Assembly: GCF_014529535.1 (NCBI RefSeq)
Contig: NW_023503608.1
Location: 4,960,001 to 5,024,000, forward strand
Length of the DNA: 64,000 nucleotides
Source of the DNA: Bradysia coprophila
Taxonomy: Eukaryota > Arthropoda > Insecta > Diptera > Sciaridae
Direction: 5' to 3'
Of the stretch, positions 1 through 19,216 are shown one piece after another (the first letter of the stretch is position 1; each line of letters opens with the position of its first letter). The notes under the pieces were generated by a model. It did no database searches and was not told where the DNA came from. It worked only from the letters and a program-made list of their open reading frames with translations. A program made the translations under genes and the position numbers.

Positions 1-1594
1 TTCTTGAGAACTTCATCGGCATTTTCACCCAACAGCGACAATTTGGATGTCAACGTTTTGATAACGCATTGCATTTCCTCCATTTCTAATCGCAGGGCGG
101 ATTCTAAGTGAGCTTTTGCTTGCTGCTCCAACGAACATTGTTCCCTCAGTTCACTTATCCGCCGTAAGGCTTTATCCTGGGTCTCGACCAGCACCGACTG
201 AAGACGCGTGAAAAGAACGAACATTTAGTTGAATTTGAAATTTTCTGCGATATTATCCGGCATCAGGTGGAAACTTACCCTAGCTTTCGTATTGTCTCGT
301 TCCAAATCTCTGTACCGTTTCGCTACCTCTGTGTACCGATTCCGATATTTCTGATACCGTTCCAACGCGCTCTTGTACGCCTGATGCAATTGCTCCTTGC
401 TGAACAGATCCAATTGAGCACTGGCCATACTATTGCCACCATCAAACTCAAATTCACTTGCCGATTCCATATCGGATTGCATGTGTTGAACGGCTGGTTC
501 GTATGACGGTAAGCGAAATGACACATCACTGGCCAACGATGAGTTGGACAATTTTCGCGTTCGCGTATATGTTTGCGATGAAGTGCCATTGTTTAGTGGT
601 ATAGAATTTAGGCTACTGAGTGAAGTGGTTAAATGCACTGAATCGTTTGATTTTACGTTTCGATGTTGTGGAGTATTTTGCGGTGTGTCTAATGGAAAGG
701 ACAGTTAAGGAGATTAATGATTTGAGGAAAAATAGTCTGGACCTCATAGTTGAGGTCATTCAACAATTAAAGAAAAAGTCTGATGACAGAAAAAAGACCC
801 ATCGTTACCAAGTGTCTTAACCTGTTCTTTGAGAACCTTGGTCAGAAGACACTGTCGTCGTATAGGTTTAAAACAAAAGTCTTACCTTCTTCTGCTATAC
901 TGAAAAAATTTTCGCCACTGCTAGACACGGTATCCGACACTGAACTTGAAGCTGAACTAACGGCAGCCTAAATAACAAATGAATAAATAAAAACCAAAAA
1001 TTTAAATTTATTCTGATCCCATTTCAGCACAGACACTCAGTAAACAAACAACAAATTTAATGTAAATGGAATGGAAAATATTAAAACATTTTTTGGCCAA
1101 GTTCCCAGTCCTCATAATTATTTTAAACTAAAAGCAACCTGTTGCACCGTGAATTATTATCTGAAACGGTATCAGTTAAATCAACGGATTGATAAGACAA
1201 TATGAGGAACCGACTAGTCGAACACATAAACACAATTAAATTTAATGAGATTTTGCGCAATATTCGGTAGGGTTATAAGGGTCATCAACGGAATGAAACT
1301 GTGATGAAAATCAATTAAAACTCGACGGCAGAATATGAGCTGGTGACACATTTTCGATTCGAAAAATTATTGGCAAATGAAACAATTAAAATGAAAATAA
1401 AACTTTCCCTCCGTGGGAGTGGTTGTTTGCTTTACAAATTAGGAACAAAACACCAGAAAAAAAGTCACGTATTGTTGGGAATAGCACTCAAGAAATACAT
1501 CATCACCGACCTGTGCAGCTTGTGCAAACTGCTGAATTCGGGAAGGAGATGATTTTACTTCCTCCGCAATTTTATCTTTCAATTTTTTAAACAT
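1..1594 (-). CDS. GOLGA4: Golgin-245 / GOLGA4, 5' part of gene (continues beyond window)
   Basis: Coding exons on the minus strand, in transcript order: 1594-1511, 967-886, 688-279 and 197 to the window edge. All junctions are GT-AG and the reading phase is kept across each. The start is fixed by the N-terminus MFKKLKDKIAEEVKSS, which matches the conserved opening of GOLGA4 golgins. A Ser-rich stretch follows (SSVSDTVSSSGENFFSIAEE), then DTPQNTPQHR, then coiled coil beginning around SKEQLHQAYKSALERYQKYR. The last visible exon has QDKALRRISELRE, again conserved in GOLGA4. The family is a long coiled-coil tether of the trans-Golgi that captures vesicles and is anchored by a C-terminal GRIP domain; that end lies outside the window, so only about 200 codons are seen. 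It is head to head with Prp8. Confidence 0.88.
968..1510 (-). other. First intron of the golgin-245 gene
   Basis: A 543-bp AT-rich intron between coding exons 1 and 2 of golgin-245, with donor GTCGGT and an acceptor ending TTATTTAG. No gene, RNA or repeat is visible in it. Confidence 0.75.
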
Positions 1595-2160
1595 TTTTCA
1601 ATGGACAATTCTTGTAATTTGGAAACATTTAAGACGGAAAATTACGTTTGTATGACGTTTCATTACGTGTAAATCGCCATTGTTTGACAGATTGGTTGTC
1701 TGTTTTAGAACTCCAATGACATTTCAGCCATTGGAGCAGAGAAATGACAGAATCAAACACTTTCATTTCTATGTTCGGTGGGTCTAGGACGAGAATCATT
1801 GATACTTAATACGTATACTATACGCGATCCTGGATGATAAGAGACTAGCACACACTAGTTTTCATTGACATTTTCAGCAAAGTTTTTTTTTGGTATGAGG
1901 TATTCTACAAAGAATCCTGCAACTACTTCAAAACTACTGAGTGTTGACATTTCAATTGATGGTGTGAAACGCACTCTCAGTACCAAAAATTTCTAACCCA
2001 ACATTCGCAATCGGAGAACACTTTAAAAAATGGTTGACTTGAAACGTTTTACACCGCGCAAGTGATAACCCTTCCAGAATTATTGGATTTTTTGTAAAAT
2101 ATACTCGATTTACGCTAGTGAAAATATAACCGAAAGACGCGCATTGAATCCGTGTACAAG
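1595..2160. promoter_or_regulatory. Divergent promoter region of golgin-245 and Prp8, with Prp8 5' UTR exon
   Basis: About 760 bp separate the golgin-245 start codon (1594, minus) from the Prp8 start codon (2355, plus), so both genes must be driven from here. No TATA box is placed convincingly for either, as expected for housekeeping genes. A non-coding Prp8 exon probably ends at 2160: GTACAAG is followed by donor GTGAGC, and an acceptor TTTCCAG at 2329-2335 opens the coding exon. Transcription starts cannot be placed from sequence. Confidence 0.5.
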
Positions 2161-2354
2161 GTGAGCATAAATTCTGTTTAGTATTTTGCTTGTATGAACG
2201 TCAAAAGCTAACATTTGTTGCCGGTGTTGTTTCCTTTTGACATTTCTGTTTGCAACCACACGGCGACCTAGCATTTTCAAGTTGTTACATAGTGAAAGCG
2301 TCAATTTTCTAATTTTTGTTTCGTTGTCTTTCCAGACAGCCGTAAACGTACACG

Positions 2355-10744
<8,390 letters not shown>

Positions 10745-10814
10745 AATGAGTAAAAAGTTTCGATTTCCGCGTGTAACCGCCAGTATAATTGTAATGAAAA
10801 GGACATTCTTTTAG

Positions 10815-10820
10815 AATAAA
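10815..10820 (+). terminator. Poly(A) signal of Prp8
   Basis: AATAAA lies about 70 bp after the Prp8 stop codon, a normal distance for an insect 3' end. No competing signal is nearer. Confidence 0.6.
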
Positions 10821-10859
10821 TGGAATTTTTATGGAAATGAGTTCGTTTCTTCAATTTAT

Positions 10860-12348
10860 TACCGTTCTGACATCTTTGTCGACATTCACAATAGTAATAG
10901 CACCGATAATGGGAAACTTATGGAATTCGAGTGTGCAATTCCACTAATTTACAAGTATTTACTTAGAACTCAGCATTAAACTTCGAACTTTAGATGCTCT
11001 GCATCGTCAATGAATCTCGGTGCAAAGCACTTTATTAGGCTCACGAACCTAATAACACACGGTCATAATAATAGAATAGTTTGAGGGCCCGAGCGAAGCG
11101 AGTACTTTTCACTCGATGTCATAAAATGACCATTACATTTGACGCGTTTTGCTCAGTACATGATTATGAGTAACTGAGTGCAATAAAAATCCTTGAAAAT
11201 CCTCTAATGCGATAAAATACGTTCATATGACATTGCACAACCGGCATAAGTTCAAATTTGCTCACTGAATTGCATAAAGCCTAATTTTTGGGCTCTCAAC
11301 TCGAAGATGTAAAGTGGATAGATCTGGTTGCGATCAAATTAACCCAAATAAGAAGAAATTATAGCAAAGAAAGACAGAGTAGTTCTTACAAGATACATGT
11401 CATTTATGATTACACTACCCATATCTGGCGTTGGTAGGCTTAAGGTACAGCTATTTTGACCAGTTGACCAGGAGTAATGAGCTCCTTAAACTAACGAGAT
11501 GGGAAATAAAGGATCACAAACCACTTAACCACTAGCTTAACGATCATCTCAACAGAATAGATCGAGCCAATCTGTTACTGTAGTCTGGAACCTGAGACAC
11601 TTTACACCAATCTCAGGCTTCCCACCTTTGGTTATTATGAACTCTAAGATAAGGCCATCATTAGATGGTAAATGTCTTAACGACTTCTTATTGAAAACAG
11701 GCAAATTTTCCTGATAGAAATAGTAAGGTCAGGTAGCAGGGAACAAAGTTAAGAATTATTTAAAAAATTGTTGTTTTGCTTGGTCAGTAATTCAACTTGT
11801 CAAAGTTAATTCAGCGTTAAGAATTTTTGATCTTTGAAACTCTAATCTGATCTAGAGTACAGCTCATCGTGGATAATGACGAATGAAATTTCAAAAATTT
11901 TGACGTCTCAGATGTCACTAAGCTCAGACTGTTAGCTGCGGGCTCTCGGTCTATATTTGTCATTTACTGTTTCCTCTTCAGTTATTTTTTCGAATTCCAT
12001 AGTTTCCAAAGGTGTAAAGCTCTTAAATTGCAATAATGTTGATGCTGGTATCTAGATCAATAAATGGTGAAACCATGTTTCAGAGGTGGTCCTGTGCGTG
12101 CAGCTATTGTAGTTGATTTGAAAATGCTGTTTAAATCAAAATTTAAAAGATAATATCCACTAACTGTCGATATAGGTGTATAGATTCGTAGAAAGACCGA
12201 TAGATGGAACCTCAGTTCGTCCAATGTTTCTCTAGTTGACAAAATCTGACGTGTAAATAATAAATAAAAAGGGAAATACCTGGAGTGATTTTTGGGACTC
12301 TTTTGTATTAGAATTTAAATTCGTCGAAGTTGATTGACACACACAAAT
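10860..12348. other. Intergenic spacer, Prp8 to USE1
   Basis: About 1.5 kb with no open frame resembling a gene and no recognised RNA. There is a short GC-richer motif GGGCCCGAGCGAAGCGAG at about 11084-11101. The last 50-100 bp should hold the USE1 promoter and 5' UTR, but no core element is clear. Confidence 0.5.
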
Positions 12349-13642
12349 ATGGCATCTAAACTGGAAATAAATATTCGCACGTTAATAAGTCATTGCGAGG
12401 ATGTAGCAAAAGAAGACATAAAAAACTGGAGTCTTCGAAAGTATATCAAATCACTGGATACGATGATCAAGGAATTAGCTGCATCCGAAGAGTAAGTGAC
12501 CCGGGAATGAATTTAAAGAGATAAACTCATCGATCACTTTAATTCAAGTAAACCAAATCGAAACGTCTTGGATGAATATTACAATCGATGCGATAAGCTA
12601 AAGACTGCCACAAATTACGTTGAACAGGCGACCGATTCACGCAAATTAAAGGCTAAATCCAGAGACGTTGCCGGTGGAGACGGTGTGCTGAAGGAAATCA
12701 ATCAAATACAAAACGAACATTATCACAGCCAAATGAGAAAGGAACTGCTGGACACACAAAATGATTTACAAGCAGGATTGAGGAAGCGCGGCGGAGTTTC
12801 GACTAACAACAGTGATAATATGGGACAGGCTATGAAGTATTACGGTGATATGCAAGAGAAAATCGCCGAAGATATGTTGTCGTTGACTAGAAATCTGAAG
12901 GAACAAACGGAAATTGCCAACAAGATTATTAAGAAGGATACGGAGGTGAGTCGAACAGAAATATTTTTTTGTACAAATCAGAAAGGAATTGTTGGAATTT
13001 GGCTGATAGTAAAGGAAAGATGCGAAATTCCATTCTTTCCACAAGAACCATAAGTTAAAGTATTTCGACGGGCGTTCATTGAACCCGATTGCCAACTTTT
13101 ATATTGCCCGACTCAAACTCAGACCTAGTTCGCATCTAGGACAGTTCTGATTCCAATTTCTTCGTTGTTGAATGCTCACATTACTTCATAATTAAGTGGT
13201 GACGTCTTCGAAAATACTCGAAGACGTAAGTCCTTTGGAGACAAGAACTCTCTGATACAAATTGTTTTCAGGGGTTTCTGGGACTAGAAATCCTATTGCG
13301 CAAAGAATAAATGACTGGTTCTTGTGGAAGACTTGCAGTTGAGGAAACATTGTCAATTGCAGCGATTTTAGAAAAATTTATTTATTTTCTAGGTTGTGAC
13401 CAGATCAACACATCTATCCGAGAAAAATCTAGCATCATTGGCAACGGAGGCCGACAAACTTCAAGAGCATTCCAAACGGGCGTGGAAATGTTGGATGTGG
13501 ATCATGATTGGCATGGTTATGATGATATTTATTTGTAAGTACAATTGATTGACTACACTAGCGAACAACGCCATTCTAACAGCAAACTCATTCGTTTCCA
13601 GTTATGGTTCTATTTATGAAAATTACGAAGAAGAAGCTGTAA
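12349..13642 (+). CDS. Use1: Vesicle transport protein USE1 (ER SNARE)
   Basis: Four coding exons: 12349-12491, 12549-12945, 13393-13534 and 13602-13642, all GT-AG and in phase, giving 240 residues. USE1 is a tail-anchored SNARE of the endoplasmic reticulum that works with syntaxin 18, Sec20 and Sec22 in fusion of Golgi-derived vesicles. The family is recognised from the N-terminus MASKLEINIRTLISHCED, the central block HYHSQMRKELL, the SNARE heptad region around EKIAEDMLSLTRNLKEQ..ANKIIKKD, and the SEKNLASLATEADKLQEHSKR segment just before the membrane. The C-terminus is a single hydrophobic helix (WMWIMIGMVMMIFIFMVLFM) followed by a short Lys-rich luminal tail. The last exon codes only 13 residues. 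It converges with SF3B6, with 128 bp between stop codons. Confidence 0.93.
12946..13392 (+). other. Third-exon-flanking intron of USE1
   Basis: A 447-bp intron with donor GTGAGT and acceptor TTTTCTAG. It holds no visible gene or repeat; the short open frames in it are chance. Confidence 0.7.
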
Positions 13643-13770
13643 CACATTCGCCAAAGCAGCAGCTACTGTGTGTGGTTAACGTGAATAAAATATTTCGCTT
13701 GTTTTGTGGGCCCATTGTTCAATTTATTACTTTTATTCGACTTGTAATTACAGTTCCATAAATCACTCGT

Positions 13771-14508
13771 TCATTTCTTCAAATCCTCTGTGCTGATGTT
13801 GTATTTGCTCTTGATGTTGTTCAATTCTTCCTGTTTCTTGTCCACGTCCAATTTCTTGAAGGCCTTGTTCGATTGATAGTACAAAACGACCAGATAGCGG
13901 TTGCACACATTAAAGCCGGATAGATGATCGCAAGCATTTTTCGCATCGAATATGTCCTCGTAGACGACAAACGCTGTTCCGCGAGTTTCGGGTGTATTTC
14001 CACTGAAATATGGAAGAAATTATCAGAAAATTGGATGATGAACGACAATCGAGCCTCTTTGAACTCTCAATAAATTTTCACTTTTATCGCAAGACAGCTT
14101 TGAATTGTATAAGAGATCCCTGGCCCCCCTGGCCCAACCTAAACAGGGACTAACATAATTGCAGACGCAGAGCATGTAAATGTAAATATTTGGATACCAC
14201 TTACACTCTTATTTGTCGTATTGCTCCATATTTGCCAACGATGTCATAAATTTCATCGGATGTTATTTTGTAGGGCAGGTTACGAATGTAAAGGACTCGA
14301 TTCACTTCTGGTGGTAGTCGAATCTGAAAGAGATTTTAGTCGTTAAAGTTAGGCCAAAAAAGCGATTCATGAAAACGTTTGTGATCATCCGGATCACGGA
14401 AATTTATCGAAGACAACAGCAGAGAAATTGTATTCTAAGCTTGTGTACATGATACGCCGGAAATGAAATGTTACTTACGTTATTCCGTTTTTGTAGAGCA
14501 AGTGCCAT
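13771..14508 (-). CDS. Sf3b6: Splicing factor 3B subunit 6 (SF3b14a / p14)
   Basis: Three coding exons in transcript order: 14508-14479, 14323-14205 and 14002-13771, all GT-AG and in phase, giving 126 residues (human 125). p14 is the SF3b subunit of the U2 snRNP that contacts the branch-point adenosine. It is a single RRM: RNP2 is LYIRNL, RNP1 is RGTAFVVY, and the family block [20 protein letters not shown] is kept. The C-terminal helix [21 protein letters not shown] and the Lys-rich end are also conserved. The first exon codes only [10 protein letters not shown], the most variable part of the family. Confidence 0.96.
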
Positions 14509-15058
14509 TGTTAGATATTGATATTACCAGGATTAACGCGAGAAAATATTCGTTCCAGACTGTTCAAATCGTCAATGAGTCTTCACTGCGATCAACAAAA
14601 CAAATAATCCAAAATGTCGACGTAAAATGTCAGAGAAAGACAAAATGAAAATATGCAAGTTGGTAACAATGACTGTCAAATCTTCGCCACATCATTACCA
14701 AGGACATAAACAACAGGTTCGAATCAACCAAGGTGTTTGAACAAATGAAAGTAGTAATTTTTGCATAATTTTTGCAAATTCGTATCATTAACTTTGCATT
14801 GAGAACTGTATGCCTGTAACTTAAATGCGGAAAACGCCATTGCATATCAGAATTCAATAAGTTTCCCACCTATTCAAGTACATTAGTTACTAAATTTTTG
14901 TAATGAAATTGAGGGGAAATACCCAGTGACATTAGCTTTTTTCGTCATTTTGGATTTTTCATTTATTGTGTGTGACGATAGGTTTGTTCCAAGTATGTAA
15001 AACTGTACTCAAGAATTTTCACTTGCCGATTTCACGATTTCATCCATAGAGATCACGG

Positions 15059-15228
15059 CAGAGTAAAATAAACCAGGCAGGAGCGGTTCATTTTCAAAAA
15101 GTCAAATGAGGGACCAAATACACTGTATGAAAATGAACTCAAATGAACACTGACATAAATAGAAAAAATTTATACGCAAAAAATATAGGGCGACTAGATT
15201 ATTCAGGTCCCTAGTCAAATCAGCGCTC
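15059..15228. repeat. MITE copy 1, right end degraded
   Basis: Begins with CAGAGTAAAATAAACCAGGC and shares an internal order of words with the complete copy at 17425-17586 (GCGGTTCAT, GAACTCAAATG, CACTGACATAAAT, ATTCAGGTCCCTAGTCAAATC, GCGCTC). Similarity stops at about 15228, where the right terminal inverted repeat should be, so this copy is truncated or decayed. Confidence 0.7.
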
Positions 15229-15748
15229 AGGTGAGGCCATGAAAGTTTATTTCTTCGGCAAAGTTGTTCGGTATTTAAAAAGTGATTGTGTCTATATGGA
15301 TGAAATTTGACAGTAATTCGACAATTCGTATGGCCTTGGAACAAACATAATAAGATACGCAGCGACCGCTAGGCAAACAAGCTCTCTGTCTATTTGACAA
15401 TTTTATCTTTTATAATGCTGTACACGGATATGCGTTACTGTTGCAGAGATCCGGCAAAAGTCTAAGCAAAAACACCCCTGATCTGATGCTAGTCTCAGTT
15501 TCATTGGGTTTCTTCAACTCCAATCGTTTGTTTTGACATTTCAATACTGTTACGTACTTAGAGAAATCATACCTAGAGTGGTATTTCGTACGGTAAATTA
15601 TGTCCCCAACATCAGTTTGTATAAGATGAATATTTCGTACTATTTTACGTAGAATTTTAGACCAACACATGTAGGCGATGACATTTTTGTTAGTTGTCAG
15701 TTTAGTATTTTGAAAATCCAGTATCGCGAATGTAAATTTTTGTTTAGA

Positions 15749-16778
15749 CCCGTACGAAGTACTGGGGTCTTATGCGTTTACGCATACGTCCGTAACACGT
15801 CGAATTGGACTCCCTGAGTAAGGGGAAACCTATTGTGGTTGTCTAGAGATGCCAAATCAGTGAAAAAAAAAATGTCCGTCTGTCCGTCTGCACGATAACT
15901 TGAGTAAAATGCATCCGATTTTGAAAATTCTTTTTTTTTCCGTTTGGTAATGTCAAAAGACAGGCTAAGTTCGAAGATGAGTGATTTTGGATCGACCCTT
16001 CCCGAGCTGTGGCCCAATAAGTGCTTTACGGTTTTTCGAAGATATCTCCGGACATTCAAACGTTACACATGTAACTGATACGTCAAATAAAAGGTATTGA
16101 CAATACCGATCGACAAAAAAAAGTTAATGGAAATCGGATGACCGACTCGTGAGTTAGACCCCTTGGTGTGAAACAGGCACAGGACGGCAAGCAGTTTTTG
16201 CTTGTAGGTCGGCCACATTTCAACATATTTCGTCTGTTTTAGCTTTATTAGATAGGTATTGACCGTACCAATCAGGGAAAAAAAGTTTTTGAAATTATGT
16301 TCTCCGGAGCGTGAGCTAGGTCTCTTGGAGTGAGCTCTTATCTGGCTACTCGGAAGTACAGTGAACGTGGTGTATTTTGACAATATCTCGAGTAAATTTT
16401 GACCGAATTTCATGAATTTTTTTTTGTTTGAAAGGTATTAACGAATGTAAAGCGTCGGCAAAATTTCCGGTCTCCTAACAAAATGGCTGCCGGTGGCCAT
16501 ATTGGATTTTAATAAAAGAGATATATATTGGGAAAAATGGTACTTAGAGTGTTTCTGTTAACATGGAAATAATTTGTTATGTGTGTGGGGTGTCTCAGGC
16601 ATTCCATATATGGACATCTATATATATCTATATTCACCTATATTGAGCTATATACAGGCATATAGAGCTATATAATAGCATATTCATCTGTGAAATGTTT
16701 ATTTATAGGAAAATATAGGTAAATATAGCGGTATGTAGCTGTTTCAATAGGAATTTATGAAAGTTGACTTCGTACGGG
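15749..16778. repeat. Non-autonomous element with short inverted termini (~1 kb)
   Basis: The ends CCCGTACGAAGT (15749-15760) and ACTTCGTACGGG (16767-16778) are exact inverted copies. The interior is non-coding and contains a TGTCCGTC tandem at about 15872-15888. A MITE-like DNA element is the simplest reading; 12 bp of inverted ends is thin evidence and no target duplication was found. Confidence 0.45.
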
Positions 16779-17424
16779 GCTGTCTATATTGCCTCCGGCA
16801 ATTTATTTGTATATGCTAACAAGGCAAAGAAAGATAATGTAAGTGATTTTAAAGGGCGAATAGCTTTTCAGTAGAGAATGAAGTAAAAGAAATGAAGAGT
16901 TTCACAGTAAAGGCTTTTGATACGAATAGGTGTTTTGTACGGGTCGGCGTTAGCTATGTTTTTATTTAATATTCGGGACAATTTATCTTTAATTTACTGT
17001 GAAAATATTGTGTAGACGCATTTTTTCGAGTGTGGCTTATATTAGGAAAAGTAAAAATTTCTCAACTTTCAAGTGTTTTATATGAATTGTGTCAAAATTG
17101 TGCTAATTCGAAAATATTTTTCACGGAAACTTTTTGCAAATATTTTAATCCATTGAAATAAATCACTCTTCTTAAAGTACACTTCCATCTCTGAGAGGTT
17201 CCGACCTCATCCCCAAGGTAATCGTTCCAATATTTTATTATTATTTTTTTAATAATTAACCTTCGCGCTAATTTGCCCACCAATTCTCACACTAGCAAAT
17301 ATTTCGTTTTTCATGTCGGGGACACAATTTTTACGTAATTTTGTTCGTAATTTCCAGTCTATATATAATTCGTCTAAGGTTACGTATCGCATTCTCAAAA
17401 GAATCAAAAAAATTTGTACCATGG

Positions 17425-17586
17425 CATAGTAAAATAAACCAGGCAGGATAGGAGCGGTTCATATGAAGATGAACTCAAATGGACACTGACATAAATTGAA
17501 TTACCGTTTTTTGCAAAATCTATGGCTACTAGATAATTCAGGTCCCTAGTCAAATCAAGCGCTCCTGCCTGGTTTATTTTACTCTG
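17425..17586. repeat. MITE copy 2, complete (162 bp)
   Basis: Terminal inverted repeats of about 23 bp: the right end reads CCTGGTTTATTTTACTCTG and its reverse complement matches the left end with one mismatch. Internal sequence matches the copy at 15059-15228. It has no coding capacity and sits about 200 bp upstream of the NEK-like kinase start. Confidence 0.75.
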
Positions 17587-17790
17587 CAATAACCATCATT
17601 TTTAACGACGCTGCCGATAACAGATGACATAGCCTTTCGTTAAAGATTTTAATTATCAGCAAGTTCATTGACCTTTGTTCAGTTCAGTGATAATCCTACG
17701 CTGTGATGTTAAACATCTCCTTTAATGACCGTCGGGATAATTTGACTTTAGAGAATTTATTTTTCTGACTTTTGACCTTTTAACAATAAA

Positions 17791-18859
17791 ATGACGAACA
17801 TAATTGAGAGCATGGACTTTAAGATAGTCAAGTGTTTAGGACAAGGTACTTTTGGGTAATTTTTTCAAATTGATTTTATCGCCGATCTTGAATTTACTCA
17901 TTTCTTTTATCGGCACCAGTACGGTATACCTTTGTGACAACAGTCAGTACAAACAATGCTGTGTCAAAGCTATCGAAATTCGAGAAAAAAATGAATTGCG
18001 ACATTACAATCACATTGCATTGATAAGACGGGAAGTGCATGTATTGAAGCACCTGAAACATCCTCGGATTATGAAAATGCTGGAATATTTCCATTCGAAA
18101 AAATTTTGGTTCATCGTAACGGAATACATACCGAACGGCACGCTGTTGCAATTAATTGACGAATACAATCATCAGCGGAAAAGATTTAGTCAAGAGGTCC
18201 GTTTAAAATGCGGTGTGGATCCATCAGTTGAATTAATTTTAAATGAAAATTCTAGGAAATTCTGAAATATTTGTGCGATATTTTACTGGCTTTGGAATAT
18301 CTAAAGATGAAATGTGTCGTACACGGCGACTTGAAAAGTGAGAACATTTTGATTGGCAGTGATGGTCGAATCAAGATTAGCGATTTTGGTGTTTCCAAGT
18401 GTGTTGAGTATTCAATCGAAGACGATGCGCTCTGTAAGACTACCATGTCCTCTATTTCAGTGACAAAATAGACAATATCTCATCTCTGCTACAGGTCACA
18501 GCACTCCATTGTATACAGCACCTGAAGCTCTGTTCGATAAAACCAAGTACACCTTCGCATCCGATGTTTGGTCGCTGGGCTGCATTTTCTACGAACTGTG
18601 CATGCTGCATCATCCGTTCCATCGGATTTATGACATCGACGAATTGTATCAATTATCATCGAGATCCATTTATCAGACGATTGACTATGAACGTAAGAGT
18701 TACACTCGAGATTTGATGACATTATCAGATATGATGTTGGAACCGAATGTCACAAAACGTGCAAAGATCGATCAAATTATCGCCCAACCAATTGTGGTGA
18801 TGCGATATTACGAAAATTATTTTGATATGGGCGATCTCTCCAGGAATCGCTGTTCATAG
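17791..18859 (+). CDS. NEK-like serine/threonine protein kinase
   Basis: Four coding exons: 17791-17855, 17920-18196, 18256-18433 and 18495-18859, all GT-AG and in phase, giving 294 residues. This is a kinase catalytic domain with almost nothing else. Visible motifs: glycine loop GQGTFGTVYL (residues 17-26), the VAIK-type lysine in VKAIEI (K38), an alpha-C Glu in LIRREVHVL, DFG at 157-159, YTAPEAL in place of the APE segment, and DVWSLGCIFYEL of subdomain IX. The catalytic loop reads HGDLKSEN (137-144), so the HRD arginine is glycine; the aspartate and asparagine are kept, so activity is possible. The NEK assignment rests on overall pattern and is less sure than the kinase call. Confidence 0.85.
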
Positions 18860-19216
18860 TTGAGAATTTCTACTTTTTTTATCATTTCTTTGACCTAGAG
18901 ATGTGAAAAGTGTTTCTGTATTTTTTGTAAAATTTAAACGAAAATAAAGCACCATCGCAAGACTCGCTGGTAGCTTAGCGCTGGTAACATAAAATTGTTT
19001 TCGCTCCATTCACCAACACATGTTGGCTATTACCAATCTCTGTTCTGAACGTATATTATGCACCCTGTTCAAATCCACTTGTTATGAAAATTTCTACCCT
19101 TGCGTATGCTTTTAGTACATATCCGCGCATGTCTTCAATTTATAAACAACGAGCTGTCAGTGTTTTATCTCCGTCGGAAAGCTCAAAATAATAAAATCTA
19201 AGTTTTTGGTCTAACC
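18860..19216. other. Spacer, kinase to gamma-glutamyltranspeptidase
   Basis: Contains AATAAA at 18942-18947, the likely poly(A) signal of the kinase. The rest should be the promoter and 5' UTR of the downstream gene; no core promoter element is convincing. Confidence 0.5.

Larger units (their letters stand above)
14509..17790. other. Repeat-rich spacer, SF3B6 to NEK-like kinase
   Basis: 3.3 kb without a supportable gene. It holds two related MITE copies and one ~1 kb inverted-terminus element, listed separately. Between 16610 and 16740 there is a TATA-rich low-complexity tract with repeated TATATNNNCATAT-like words. Open frames here are short and unlike any family I know. Confidence 0.55.
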
